From NCBI GenBank assembly GCA_035452965.1, contig DAOTCE010000002.1, positions 426,790 to 490,789 on the forward strand: 64,000 bases of DNA, read 5' to 3'. Both the position numbers and the translations under genes were made by a program. Each line of letters begins with the position of its first letter. Position 1 is the stretch's first letter. Positions 44,877 to 53,291 of this stretch are shown here, one piece after another. Source of the stretch: Candidatus Paceibacterota bacterium (GTDB lineage: Bacteria > Verrucomicrobiota > Verrucomicrobiia > Limisphaerales > UBA8199). The notes below the pieces were generated by a model, which made no database searches, was not told the DNA's origin, and saw nothing but the letters and a program-made list of their open reading frames with translations.

Positions 44877-45503
44877 ATGCCGATCAAAGTTGCGATTGTG
44901 GATGACGACGAAGGCATTCGCGCCAGTCTGACGACGTTGATCCGACGCGCGCCCACGCTCCGGTTGGTGGGCGACTACGCCGACGCGGAGGCGGCTTTAA
45001 AAGACATCCCCCACCGGACGCCGGACGTGGTTTTAATGGACATCAACCTGCCCGGGATGAACGGGGTGGAATGTGTCCGCCAGCTCAAGGGCAGCCTCCC
45101 CGAGGTGCAGTTCCTGATGTTGACCGTGTATGAGGACAGCGATTCGCTGTTCAACTCCCTGAAAGCCGGGGCGAGCGGCTACCTGCTCAAGCGAACCGCC
45201 TCCACCCGGCTGCTGGAAGCCATCCGGGACGTGCATGGCGGCGGTTCGCCCGTGACTCCGCAACTAGCCCGGCGGCTGGTCCAGTATTTCTCGCGGCCGG
45301 CCGACGGGGATTCCTCCGTCTCGCGGCTGACGCCGGGGGAGAGGGAATTCCTGGATCAGCTCGCAAAGGGCTACGCCTACAAAGAGATTGCCGACCGGAT
45401 GAGCATCAGCATTGACACCGTGCGCAGCTTCGTGCGGACGGTCTATGAGAAGCTGCACGTCCACTCCCGGACCGAGGCGGTAGTTAAGTATCTGCGGGGC
45501 TGA
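44877..45503 (+). CDS. NarL/FixJ-type response regulator
   Basis: The response regulator of about 208 residues has a receiver domain starting KVAIVDDDEGIRAS, with phosphoacceptor Asp near residue 54 in VVLMDINLPGMNGVE, Thr in FLMLTVYEDSD and Lys in GYLLKRTAS. A LuxR-type DNA-binding domain follows (LTPGEREFLDQLAKGYAYKE, IADRMSISIDTVRSFVRTVY). It is the partner of the kinase encoded 92 bases upstream. The ATG at 44877 gives the standard receiver start. A GTG at 44853 would add eight residues and cannot be excluded. Matching inverted-repeat sites lie on both sides of the gene, suggesting autoregulation and control of the pseudopilin gene that follows. Confidence 0.92.
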   Translation: MPIKVAIVDDDEGIRASLTTLIRRAPTLRLVGDYADAEAALKDIPHRTPDVVLMDINLPGMNGVECVRQLKGSLPEVQFLMLTVYEDSDSLFNSLKAGASGYLLKRTASTRLLEAIRDVHGGGSPVTPQLARRLVQYFSRPADGDSSVSRLTPGEREFLDQLAKGYAYKEIADRMSISIDTVRSFVRTVYEKLHVHSRTEAVVKYLRG

Positions 45504-45511
45504 CCGCATGA

Positions 45512-45527
45512 CCGCACAAACATGCGG
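45512..45527. promoter_or_regulatory. CCGCACA-NN-CATGCGG site 2, after the regulator gene
   Basis: CCGCACAAACATGCGG followed by TTG, matching site 1 (44801-44816) at 14 of 16 bases. It lies nine bases after the regulator stop codon and 78 bases before the pseudopilin gene. A partial extra half-site (ACCGCATG) precedes it. Confidence 0.45.
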
Positions 45528-45605
45528 TTGAATACGCCCCCGCCATTGGCGAACCTGTTTAGCACAGAATGACCACAAGTCGAAACAGCCGGACCCTGCG
45601 TTGAC

Positions 45606-46421
45606 ATGCGCTCTTCCAGAACAGCCTTTACTTTGATCGAGTTGCTGGTGGTGATCGCCATTATCGCCATTCTGGCCGCGCTGTTGCTCCCGGCCCTGGC
45701 GCGGGCCAAGTCGAAGGCGCAGGCCATCCAGTGCATGAATAACAACAAGCAGTTGGGCCTGGCCTGGATGATGTACGCGGGCGACAACAACGATAATTTT
45801 GCCATTAACAGCGACAAATCGGCCGATTGGAATGGCACCCACTCTTGGGTTAGCGGCTGGCTGACGTGGGGGCTGGACCGGGACAACACCAACACCCTGC
45901 GGCTCACGGACGACAGGTTCTCGGCCATGGGCCCCTACACCGCCCGGGCCGCCAAGATTTACTGGTGCCCAACGGATATTTACCTGCATCCGAACCAGCG
46001 GGCCGCGGGCTGGGGCAACCGCGTCCGCAGCGTCGCGATGAATGCCGCCATTGGCGGGGGCAACAAGGCTACGGACTTCCCCTGGCTGACGTTTGTGGCG
46101 CATAAATCGAGCCAGTTGACCATTCCCGGGCCCAGTGACAGCTGGCTGTTTACGGACGAGCACCCGGACAGCATTGATGACGCTATCCTTTATTCGAATC
46201 CCGGCTCCACCAACGGAATAGGGCAGTTCACCGAATTGCCTTCCAGCGACCACGGTGGCGCCTGCGGCATAGGTTTTGCCGACGGGCATGCGGAAGTGCA
46301 CAAGTGGAGGGATCCCCGGACCGTCCGGGGCGTCACCTACACTTCGGTGCAACGCGTTTCCATCTCCACCTTCAGCCCGGACCTGGCCTATCTCGCGGCG
46401 CGCACACCGCGCGCCCGGTAG
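45606..46421 (+). CDS. Prepilin-type (H-X9-DG) secreted protein
   Basis: The 271-residue protein starts with a class III prepilin signal: short basic leader and FTLIELLVVIAIIAILAALL with Glu at position +5 of the predicted mature form. ARAKSKAQAIQCMNNNKQLG and the C-terminal DHGGACGIGFADGHAEVHKW follow. This last piece is the H-X9-DG motif of the large pseudopilin-like families expanded in Planctomycetota and Verrucomicrobiota. It is probably processed by a prepilin peptidase and displayed through a type II secretion or pilus-like system. Its position right after the sensor pair suggests it is a regulated target, though this is inference. Confidence 0.9.
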   Translation: MRSSRTAFTLIELLVVIAIIAILAALLLPALARAKSKAQAIQCMNNNKQLGLAWMMYAGDNNDNFAINSDKSADWNGTHSWVSGWLTWGLDRDNTNTLRLTDDRFSAMGPYTARAAKIYWCPTDIYLHPNQRAAGWGNRVRSVAMNAAIGGGNKATDFPWLTFVAHKSSQLTIPGPSDSWLFTDEHPDSIDDAILYSNPGSTNGIGQFTELPSSDHGGACGIGFADGHAEVHKWRDPRTVRGVTYTSVQRVSISTFSPDLAYLAARTPRAR

Positions 46422-46553
46422 AATTTGAAGCATGTCCCTAAGCCTTCTACAAAGAGATTGCGGCGCGTGTGGTTGCCCATTCGCGCACCCGTAAGCGCCG
46501 GATTTCACCAAACAACCCAAACACCAATAGATAGACTAGACCAGAGTAGTACA

Positions 46554-48317
46554 ATGAAAACGAACACCAGACATCATGCAATGTGGGCAGCGCTCCTGCT
46601 CTGCACCGCCGTCGGGGCTTATGCGGTCCCGGTTACGTTCCAAGTGGACATGAGCCAACAACCAGCTTTTGATCCAGTCAACAATACAGCGGAGGTCCGC
46701 GGCCCATTCAATGGCTGGGGTGGCACCGTCTTGACCAATGTGACTGGAACCAGCATTTACACCAACACCATTGACATCACCGACGCGGTGGGCAGTTGGG
46801 TCCAATATAAGTTCTTCGTCGGTTACAACGGAACCTTGAACTGGGAAAATCCTGGCGGCTGGCATCCCAGCGGCAACCGGGCCTTCCAAGTCCCAGGCAG
46901 TGCGCTGACTTTGCCCGTGGCCTACTACGCAAACGCTGGACCCGGCGGAACCGCCGTCGAGGTGACCTTCCAGGTGGATATGTCCGCCCAGATCGGCGTG
47001 GGCAATTTCGACCCGAATGCAGGCGACCTCATCCAGGCCATGGGCGCGTTCAATGGTGCCTGGAATGCAGTCGTTCTGGTTGCTGATACGGCCCGTCCGG
47101 GCATTTACACTAACTCCTATGTGGAAACCACCCGTCCGCCGGGAACATTCATTGAGTACAAGTTCGCCATCAATGTGGGAGGTGGCGGCACCCTGGAATA
47201 CGAGAGCATCAGTGGTTATCCCGACGGCAACCGTGCCTTTATTCTCGAACACAGCTCACCTCAGACCATTCCGGTCGTGTTCTTCAGCGATGCCTCCGGG
47301 CTCCCGATCAAAGCCGGCATCTACTTCCAGCTCGACATGAGTTCCCAGCTTCTCATCGGCGCCTTCAACCCCGCCAACGGCGACCTCGCCTCCGTCCGCG
47401 GCGATGTCATTGGCTGGGGCGAGCCTCCCGGCAGCGGGCTCCAGTTGTTTGAGGATTCCGCCCGCCCCGGCATCTATACCAACACCTGGCGCAGCACCAG
47501 CCAGTTGCCCGGCGCTGCCTGGACTTACAAATACACCTACTTCCACACCTCCCCCGCCGAGACCATCTTTGAGGCTGGCGAAAACAAGTCCGTCAGCTTC
47601 ACCGGCCTCGAACCCACCGACCCGGACGGCTACCACATGATCACGCTTGGCCCCACCCTCTTCGACAACTGGCAGGCCAATACCAATGACTACCTCCCGG
47701 CGGACACCTTGGTCACCTTCATTGTCAGCATGACCAATAACCTGGGCAACCCGGTGCAGTCCTACGAAGGCTTCGAGCCCTTGATCGTATTCAACAGGTC
47801 CCAACAAGTCGCCGTCAACGGCAACTGGGTCCCCTGGTGGAACTGGGCCGCCGCGGCCCCTCTGGAATACACTCTGACCAACGGCACGGGGGGCGACTGG
47901 CTCTACTCCCAGACGGTGCTCATTCCCAAGGGTAAGCCGGTGCAGCTCGTGTACAAGTACGGCATGGACGACGGCGCGAGCAGTTTGGACAACGAAGGTG
48001 GCTACGGCGCTGACCACGTCCGTTACATACGCCAGACTGGCAGTTACACGCTGGCCCTCGACTACTTCGGCGCGCCAACCGTCGAAGACTCGTTCGGCAA
48101 CCTCACCATCGGCGCTCCGGCGGCGGGCAGTATCCCCGTCTCCTGGCTGGGCCGTCCGGGCGTCTATCTGCAGACGTCCACCGACCTAAGCAATCCCTCC
48201 AGTTGGGTGACTCATGAAGAGACTGCGGCTTACGGCTCACCCACTGGCATCTACTCAACCAACTATCCTGCCGGCGCCGCAGCGACGTTCTTCCGGCTGG
48301 TCAAACCTGGACCATAA
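46554..48317 (+). CDS. Secreted protein with tandem beta-sandwich (starch-binding-like) modules
   Basis: The product of about 587 residues starts at the ATG at 46554, where MWAALLLCTAVGAYA is the core of a signal peptide. Four related modules of 100-130 residues follow, opening VTFQVDMSQQPAFDP, VTFQVDMSAQIGVGNFDP, IYFQLDMSSQLLIGAFNP and VTFIVSMTNNLGNPV, most with GPFNGWGG- or GAFNGAWNA-like turns and an Y-K-F/Y strand. This resembles CBM20/CBM48-type starch-binding or fibronectin-like folds. The last 60 residues (SWLGRPGVYLQTSTDLSNPS and FFRLVK at the end) are the short C-terminal module common on secreted verrucomicrobial proteins. No catalytic domain is seen, so it may bind glycan at the cell surface. 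Confidence 0.78.
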   Translation: MKTNTRHHAMWAALLLCTAVGAYAVPVTFQVDMSQQPAFDPVNNTAEVRGPFNGWGGTVLTNVTGTSIYTNTIDITDAVGSWVQYKFFVGYNGTLNWENPGGWHPSGNRAFQVPGSALTLPVAYYANAGPGGTAVEVTFQVDMSAQIGVGNFDPNAGDLIQAMGAFNGAWNAVVLVADTARPGIYTNSYVETTRPPGTFIEYKFAINVGGGGTLEYESISGYPDGNRAFILEHSSPQTIPVVFFSDASGLPIKAGIYFQLDMSSQLLIGAFNPANGDLASVRGDVIGWGEPPGSGLQLFEDSARPGIYTNTWRSTSQLPGAAWTYKYTYFHTSPAETIFEAGENKSVSFTGLEPTDPDGYHMITLGPTLFDNWQANTNDYLPADTLVTFIVSMTNNLGNPVQSYEGFEPLIVFNRSQQVAVNGNWVPWWNWAAAAPLEYTLTNGTGGDWLYSQTVLIPKGKPVQLVYKYGMDDGASSLDNEGGYGADHVRYIRQTGSYTLALDYFGAPTVEDSFGNLTIGAPAAGSIPVSWLGRPGVYLQTSTDLSNPSSWVTHEETAAYGSPTGIYSTNYPAGAAATFFRLVKPGP

Positions 48318-48355
48318 GAATCCGGGCGAGTAGCAGGTTAGTAAGAATGTAGGCA

Positions 48356-48383
48356 AAGGGGCCTGTCGCAGGACAGGCCCCTT
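48356..48383. terminator. Bidirectional terminator hairpin
   Basis: AAGGGGCCTGTC (48356-48367), loop GCAG, and GACAGGCCCCTT (48372-48383): a perfect 12-pair stem between the convergent repeat-protein gene (+) and Sel1 gene (-). No long T run, but A and T pairs close the stem on each side. Confidence 0.75.
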
Positions 48384-48440
48384 CCGCTTTCAGGAGCGAT
48401 CGGGATTTCCAGCTCTGCCTGCCCCGTGCAGGCAACCGCG

Positions 48441-49157
48441 TTACCCCGCTGCGTCGGGCTGGGTGGCGGACGGGGTTTCGCCCGCGGCGGAAGCCCTTTC
48501 AGCCGCTTCCAGCGTGGCGTAATAGACGCCCAGGTTATGCTGGGCTGTCTTGTCACCCGCGCGCGCGGCGCGGCAGAACCATTTGACGGCCTCGCGCACG
48601 TTCTTCGGCACGCCCCGTCCCGTCTCGTAACAAAGCCCGAGGTTGCATTGGGCCGGGGCGCATTCCTGCTCGGCGGCGAGGCGATACCACCTGACCGCCT
48701 CCCGGTAATTCTGCGGGACGACCTGCCCGGCTTCGTAGAACACACCCAGGTTGAACTGCGCTTGCGGTTCGCCCTGCTCGGCGGCGCGATGATACCACTT
48801 GACCGCCTCGGCGTGATTCTGCGGCACTCCCTGCCCCGTCTCGTAAAGCACACCCAGGTTGAATTGGGCCGCCGGATCGCCTTGCTCGGCGGCTTCGCGA
48901 AACCACTTGGCGGCCTGGCCGTATTCCTGGGGCACCCCCAGGCCGGACTGGTAGCAGAAGCCCAGGTAGCATTGCGCCGCCTCGTCGTTCTGGTCGGCGG
49001 CGCGGCGAAACCACTTGACCGCTTCCGCGTAGTCCTGCGGCACGCCCTGGCCGGTTTGGTGGCAGATGCCGAAATAGCACTGAGCCGCCGGGTCGCCTTG
49101 CTCGGCGGCTTTGCGCATTTCATCGAAGGACTGCCAGGTGCGGCGGTTCGTTTGCAT
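48441..49157 (-). CDS. Sel1-like repeat protein
   Basis: The 238-residue protein consists of five full and one partial Sel1 repeats of 36 residues. Units read like AAEQGDPAAQFNLGVLYETG followed by QGVPQNHAEAVKWYHR. No signal peptide or membrane segment is evident, so it is probably a cytosolic protein-interaction scaffold. The repeats are also similar at DNA level, which suggests recent internal duplication. The Ala/Pro-rich tail (ASAAGETPSATQPDAAG) is low complexity. It stands alone, divergent from the ferritin-like gene. Confidence 0.9.
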   Translation of the reverse strand: MQTNRRTWQSFDEMRKAAEQGDPAAQCYFGICHQTGQGVPQDYAEAVKWFRRAADQNDEAAQCYLGFCYQSGLGVPQEYGQAAKWFREAAEQGDPAAQFNLGVLYETGQGVPQNHAEAVKWYHRAAEQGEPQAQFNLGVFYEAGQVVPQNYREAVRWYRLAAEQECAPAQCNLGLCYETGRGVPKNVREAVKWFCRAARAGDKTAQHNLGVYYATLEAAERASAAGETPSATQPDAAG

Positions 49158-49270
49158 CAGAGTGTCTGCCGGCTCGTTCCCAAAATTAGAATGAAATCGC
49201 CCGATTTCAAGCCGTCATTTGGACGGCTCGGCAGGTCAGTGTTAGAATAGCCCCGAACACCAGCTTGGTT

Positions 49271-50695
49271 ATGAACAATTACAAATCGTATCGGCACTTG
49301 CCGCCCCTGGCCGGGGTCTGCTCGATGGCTGAGGCCGGCAAATCCGGCCTGTCGGTCGAGGAATGCGTCCGCCGGTTGAAGCGCTACCACTACGCGTTCA
49401 AACGCCTGCACCAGATCTTCACCGCGCGCCTTACCGCTGAGCCCATTTACGAACTCAAGATGGCCTTCAGCCTGCACGCTCATCTTTGCGCCGAGCACGC
49501 CGCCGCCCTGCGCAAGCGGGTCGGCGAAATGCGCGAACCGCCGCTCGGCCTCGAGGCCGTGCCCGACCCGAACCTGGAGGTGTTCTTCGATGAACTACTC
49601 GGCGCGCCGACGACCGAGGAGTTGGTCATCGGGCTGTATGAGATGGCGATCCCCGCGGTGAAGGCCGCCCTCGAACGCCACCTGCAAGACACCAACCCCC
49701 TCGCCGATCACCCCACTGTTCGGCTCTGCCGCTTCGCGCTGCTCGAACTGAGCGACATGCTGAATTACGGCGCCCAAACGATCGCCGCGCTTGTGGATGC
49801 CCCATGCCGCCGGCGGTTGGCCGATTGGCGGTCGTTGCTGGACGATTGCCTTGGCGCGGCCGGCGGCCTGGATGGCGCCGAGACGCCGCGGCCTGCCTCC
49901 ATCCAGCGCCGCCATTCGGCCCGGCCCTACCGGTATGATCGCGTCCCCAGGCGGGACGAGCGTTTTCCCGATCCATACAACATGGGTGTAAACGCCGAAG
50001 TCTTCCTTTATGACGAAGGGTTCCCGCCGGAGGACAAAGTTCTCATGCTGTTCTACAAACGCCTCCGCGAGGTGGACGTGCCGGAGATGATGGCGAGCAT
50101 CATCACCGAAACGACCGGCCAACCCTTTGAGTACTACCGCGACCTCACCCGCCAGCTCTGGGACGAAGCCCGCCACGCGATGATGGGCGAAGTGGGCTTT
50201 GCCGACCTGGGCATTGACTGGCCGGCCAAGGTCATGATCAATCACACCTGGTCGTTCGCCCTCAACACCCAGCTCAAGCCCATCGAACGCCATGCCGTGC
50301 TTTACTTCATCGAGCAGGGGCTGATGCCCAGGCAGGGCAAACGCTTCGAGTGGGAAGTCGGCCTCGCCTCGCACAACCGGCTGGCTGGCTTATTCCAGGA
50401 TTACGACTGGGCGGATGAGGTGCTTCATGCCCGGATCGGCCGTGACTGGTATCTGAAGGGCTTTGCCAACCCGCAGGAAGGCGTCCGCTACGGTGACGAA
50501 TGCTGGTCGCGCGTTCTGCTCAACTGGGAGAATTGGCGGCAGCAAGGCCTGACCCAGCACCGCAACTGGTGGCCGGACCTTTACCGCGAAGCCTGCCGCC
50601 GGCGGGGCGTCGAGCCCGATCCCAAAGTATTGGCGTACTCGGTCAGCTACCAGACCGTCCGGGCGGACCTGAAGGAACTTACCGGTTCGGCGTAG
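49271..50695 (+). CDS. Ferritin-like domain protein of unknown function
   Basis: I do not know the exact family of this 474-residue cytosolic protein. Two helical regions carry ferritin-like di-metal patterns: YELKMAFSLHAHLCAEHAAA (about residues 60-80), then LWDEARHAMMGEVGFADLG (near 295-313) and DWADEVLHARIGRDWYLKG (near 378-396). The E/H spacing resembles the DUF455 and rubrerythrin/MiaE-like superfamily, so di-iron oxygenase or hydrolase chemistry is possible. A Pro/Arg-rich linker (about 205-235) separates the halves. The ATG at 49271 is taken over a TTG two codons earlier. Neighbours give no functional hint: Sel1 protein divergent, GH-like protein downstream. Confidence 0.6.
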   Translation: MNNYKSYRHLPPLAGVCSMAEAGKSGLSVEECVRRLKRYHYAFKRLHQIFTARLTAEPIYELKMAFSLHAHLCAEHAAALRKRVGEMREPPLGLEAVPDPNLEVFFDELLGAPTTEELVIGLYEMAIPAVKAALERHLQDTNPLADHPTVRLCRFALLELSDMLNYGAQTIAALVDAPCRRRLADWRSLLDDCLGAAGGLDGAETPRPASIQRRHSARPYRYDRVPRRDERFPDPYNMGVNAEVFLYDEGFPPEDKVLMLFYKRLREVDVPEMMASIITETTGQPFEYYRDLTRQLWDEARHAMMGEVGFADLGIDWPAKVMINHTWSFALNTQLKPIERHAVLYFIEQGLMPRQGKRFEWEVGLASHNRLAGLFQDYDWADEVLHARIGRDWYLKGFANPQEGVRYGDECWSRVLLNWENWRQQGLTQHRNWWPDLYREACRRRGVEPDPKVLAYSVSYQTVRADLKELTGSA

Positions 50696-50835
50696 CCTGA
50701 TAAGGCCTGAGGCCCTTAAGAATTCGTGTCAGGGCGGACGCTGGGGAGGCGGGGCGTTGGTCGCGCCCCCCTCCAACCGGCTGTCCACGTCAGGGTTTAC
50801 TTGGACGGCCCGCTGCTATATCAATGCCCCCGCAT

Positions 50836-52038
50836 ATGAAACCTCTCCTTCCTTCCGTCTGCCTTGGCCTGCTGGTTGCGACTTGCTGTGGCGCATCCGC
50901 TCAGGGGCTGACCGACACCAACTTCTTTCCCATCATGGCGTGGAACTGGACGCCCAAAGACCCCGCAGTGCTGCAGAAGATGAAAGACTGCGGCTTGACG
51001 GTCGCGGGATTTGTTTCCCCGGAGACGCTCGATGCCTGCCAGGCCGCCGGGCTTAAGGCGATCGTGTCGGACACGCGCACGTCTGGTTACGACTGGGGGA
51101 ATGTAGATGAGGCCAAGGCGCGCCAGAATGTGGCCAGCCTGGTCGGCGAGGTTGGCCAGCACCCGGCGCTTTACGGCTACTATTTGCGCGATGAGCCCAA
51201 CGCCGCCCTGTTCCCGGGTCTGGCCAAGGTAGCCAAGCTCATCCGCGAGCTTTCGCCCGGCAAATGGCCTTACATCAATCTGTTCCCCGACTACGCCGAC
51301 GCCGGCCAGCTTGGCACCAGCGATTACGCGGAACACCTGGAGCGCTTCATCGCCGTCTGCGGGCCGGCCATTATCAGCTACGATAATTACTCGCTGATGG
51401 ATGATGGCTCCCTTCGTGCGAACTACTGGTCGAACCTGGAAGCGGTGCGCGCCGCCAGCCGGAAACACGGCCTGGTGTTCTGGAACATTGTGCTGTCCAG
51501 CGCGCATTTCAACTACCGTGAGGTGGGAGCCGCTGATTTTCGCTTCCAGGCATACACGACGCTGGCCTACGGCGGGCGCGGGCTTTCCTACTTCACCTAC
51601 TTCACGCCGAGCCACGGGAACTACCGCATGGGGCCGATTGACCAATTCGGCAACCAGACCCCAACCTGGTATTTCATGCAGCACGTTAACCTGCAAATCC
51701 AGAAGCTCGCTCCGACACTCCTCCATCTCACTTCGGACGCTGTGTATCATTTTGGCTCAGTTCCCTCCGGGACCAGCGGTCCACCGACGAACAGCCTCGT
51801 GACGGGTGTCGGCGGTGACAACTTCATGGCCGGCGACTTTACGCATCGGGACGGCACGCGCTACCTGATGATTGTGAACAAGGACCTGAGCAAATCACGG
51901 GTCTGCTCGCCCAGTTTCCGCCAGGCGCCGCGCCGGGTGCAGCACGTCTCCGCTTACACCGGCGGGCTGACATCCTTTGAAGGCGAGGACGTCTGGCTGG
52001 CCCCCGGGGCGGGGGTGTTGCTGAAGGTTGAGCAATAG
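50836..52038 (+). CDS. Secreted glycoside hydrolase-like TIM-barrel protein
   Basis: The product of about 400 residues has a signal peptide (MKPLLPSVCLGLLVATCCGA). A barrel-like chain of motifs follows: FPIMAWNWTPKD, LTVAGFVSPETLDACQAAGL, ALYGYYLRDEPNAALFPGLA, YINLFPDYAD, IISYDNYSLMDDGS, FWNIVLSSAH and FTYFTPSHG. The YYLRDEP acidic motif and the final small beta domain ending APGAGVLLKVEQ are typical of GH42-like and uncharacterised glycosidase families in Verrucomicrobiota and Bacteroidota. It is probably extracytoplasmic. The substrate is unknown and the enzyme activity is inferred. Confidence 0.7.
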   Translation: MKPLLPSVCLGLLVATCCGASAQGLTDTNFFPIMAWNWTPKDPAVLQKMKDCGLTVAGFVSPETLDACQAAGLKAIVSDTRTSGYDWGNVDEAKARQNVASLVGEVGQHPALYGYYLRDEPNAALFPGLAKVAKLIRELSPGKWPYINLFPDYADAGQLGTSDYAEHLERFIAVCGPAIISYDNYSLMDDGSLRANYWSNLEAVRAASRKHGLVFWNIVLSSAHFNYREVGAADFRFQAYTTLAYGGRGLSYFTYFTPSHGNYRMGPIDQFGNQTPTWYFMQHVNLQIQKLAPTLLHLTSDAVYHFGSVPSGTSGPPTNSLVTGVGGDNFMAGDFTHRDGTRYLMIVNKDLSKSRVCSPSFRQAPRRVQHVSAYTGGLTSFEGEDVWLAPGAGVLLKVEQ

Positions 52039-52157
52039 AGCCACCGCGGCGGTTGGTGCGCCGCGCCAGCAGTATCCGGGCGGACGGAGAATTGACCCCG
52101 CCGGGGCAAGACCGGCACACTGCACGGCGCAGTTACTCGCTTGAACATCGAGAAGCA

Positions 52158-53291
52158 ATGCGATCCGCTTTCACTATTCTGATCGGCCTGCTCGGGCTGC
52201 TGCCGCCCTCCTTGGCGGTCGGCGCACCCAATCGCCTGACGAACGCATGGACGCTGGATCTTCGTGGCAAGAGCGACTCGGCGCCCGCAGTCGCGACGAA
52301 TGGCACCATCTATGTGGGCACACGCGCGGGCAAGCTCTGGGCAATCAACCCCAACGGCACGCCCAAGTGGATTTTCTCGGCGCAGGACGAGATCAAATCC
52401 GCCCCCGCTCTTGGCTCTGACGGCACGGTCTATTTCGGCTCCCGGGACCGCAAGTTCTACGCAGTCCACGCCAACGGAAAGTTGCGGTGGGAGTTTCAAA
52501 CCCGCGGTTGGGTGGATTCATCGCCCGCCTTGGCCCACGACGGCACGGTCTATTTCGGGTCGTGGGACAGGAACTTCTACGCGTTCGGGCCGGGCGGGAA
52601 GGAGAAATGGCGCTTCGCGACTCAGGGCGAGATCGTGTCCTCGCCGGCGATCGGGCTCGATGGCACCGTCTATTTCGGCTCGCATGACCGGAAGTTCTAC
52701 GCGTTGTCGCCCGACGGGCAGAAGCGGTGGGAGTTTGCCACCAGCGGCCCGATTCTCTCCTCGCCCGCGCTGAATAGGGACCAATGCCTGTACTTCACTT
52801 CGGTGGATGGTTGTCTATATGCGCTCAATCTCGACGGAAGCCTCCGGTGGCGCTTGCGCACCGGCGGAACTACCGAATCGTCCCCTGTCCTTGGCCTCGA
52901 CGGGACAATCTATGTCGGAGTCGTCCAGCACCTGTGGGCAATCAGCCCGGACGGCAAGAAGAAATGGGGGACGGTCGGCGGCGAGGATTACCCCTTCCAT
53001 ACTACTCCCGTTGTTTTGGCGGGCGGGGCGGTCTGCTGTGTCTCGCGCTATGGAATGCTATGCTATGCCAGTCCCGAGGGTGTCTTGGAGTGGCAGTATT
53101 ACCTCTTTGGCTATGGTTACGGTTCGCCTGCCATAGGGCCGAATGGCGACATTTACGTGCCCGACAGCGGTGCGGCCATGGGCCGCGGTTTCACCGCGCT
53201 GCGCGCCGGGGCAACTCTGGCTCCTTCCCCTTGGCCAAGATTCCGCGCCAATCCCAGGAATACCGGCAACGCCCAGGACGCAGCTCCCTAA
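52158..53291 (+). CDS. Secreted PQQ/BamB-like beta-propeller protein
   Basis: The 377-residue protein starts at ATG 52158 with signal peptide AFTILIGLLGLLPPSLAVGA. Eight or so nearly identical blades follow, such as DGTVYFGSRDRKFYAVHANG, KLRWEFQTRGWVDSSPALAH, and DGTVYFGSHDRKFYALSPDG. The regular GTVYFGS / KWxF pattern fits a PQQ-like (BamB-type) propeller, probably a periplasmic ligand-binding or scaffold protein. The high identity between blades suggests recent duplication. Its stop overlaps the stop of the convergent radical SAM gene by four bases, with no room for a terminator. Confidence 0.85.
   Translation: MRSAFTILIGLLGLLPPSLAVGAPNRLTNAWTLDLRGKSDSAPAVATNGTIYVGTRAGKLWAINPNGTPKWIFSAQDEIKSAPALGSDGTVYFGSRDRKFYAVHANGKLRWEFQTRGWVDSSPALAHDGTVYFGSWDRNFYAFGPGGKEKWRFATQGEIVSSPAIGLDGTVYFGSHDRKFYALSPDGQKRWEFATSGPILSSPALNRDQCLYFTSVDGCLYALNLDGSLRWRLRTGGTTESSPVLGLDGTIYVGVVQHLWAISPDGKKKWGTVGGEDYPFHTTPVVLAGGAVCCVSRYGMLCYASPEGVLEWQYYLFGYGYGSPAIGPNGDIYVPDSGAAMGRGFTALRAGATLAPSPWPRFRANPRNTGNAQDAAP

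Noticed and set aside
46449..46465. A short match between the region upstream of the 46554 gene and the LuxR domain of the response regulator gene (CTACAAAGAGATTGC)
   Set aside because: Only about 15 bases match, with no further likeness on either side; it could be chance or a tiny remnant and supports no feature.
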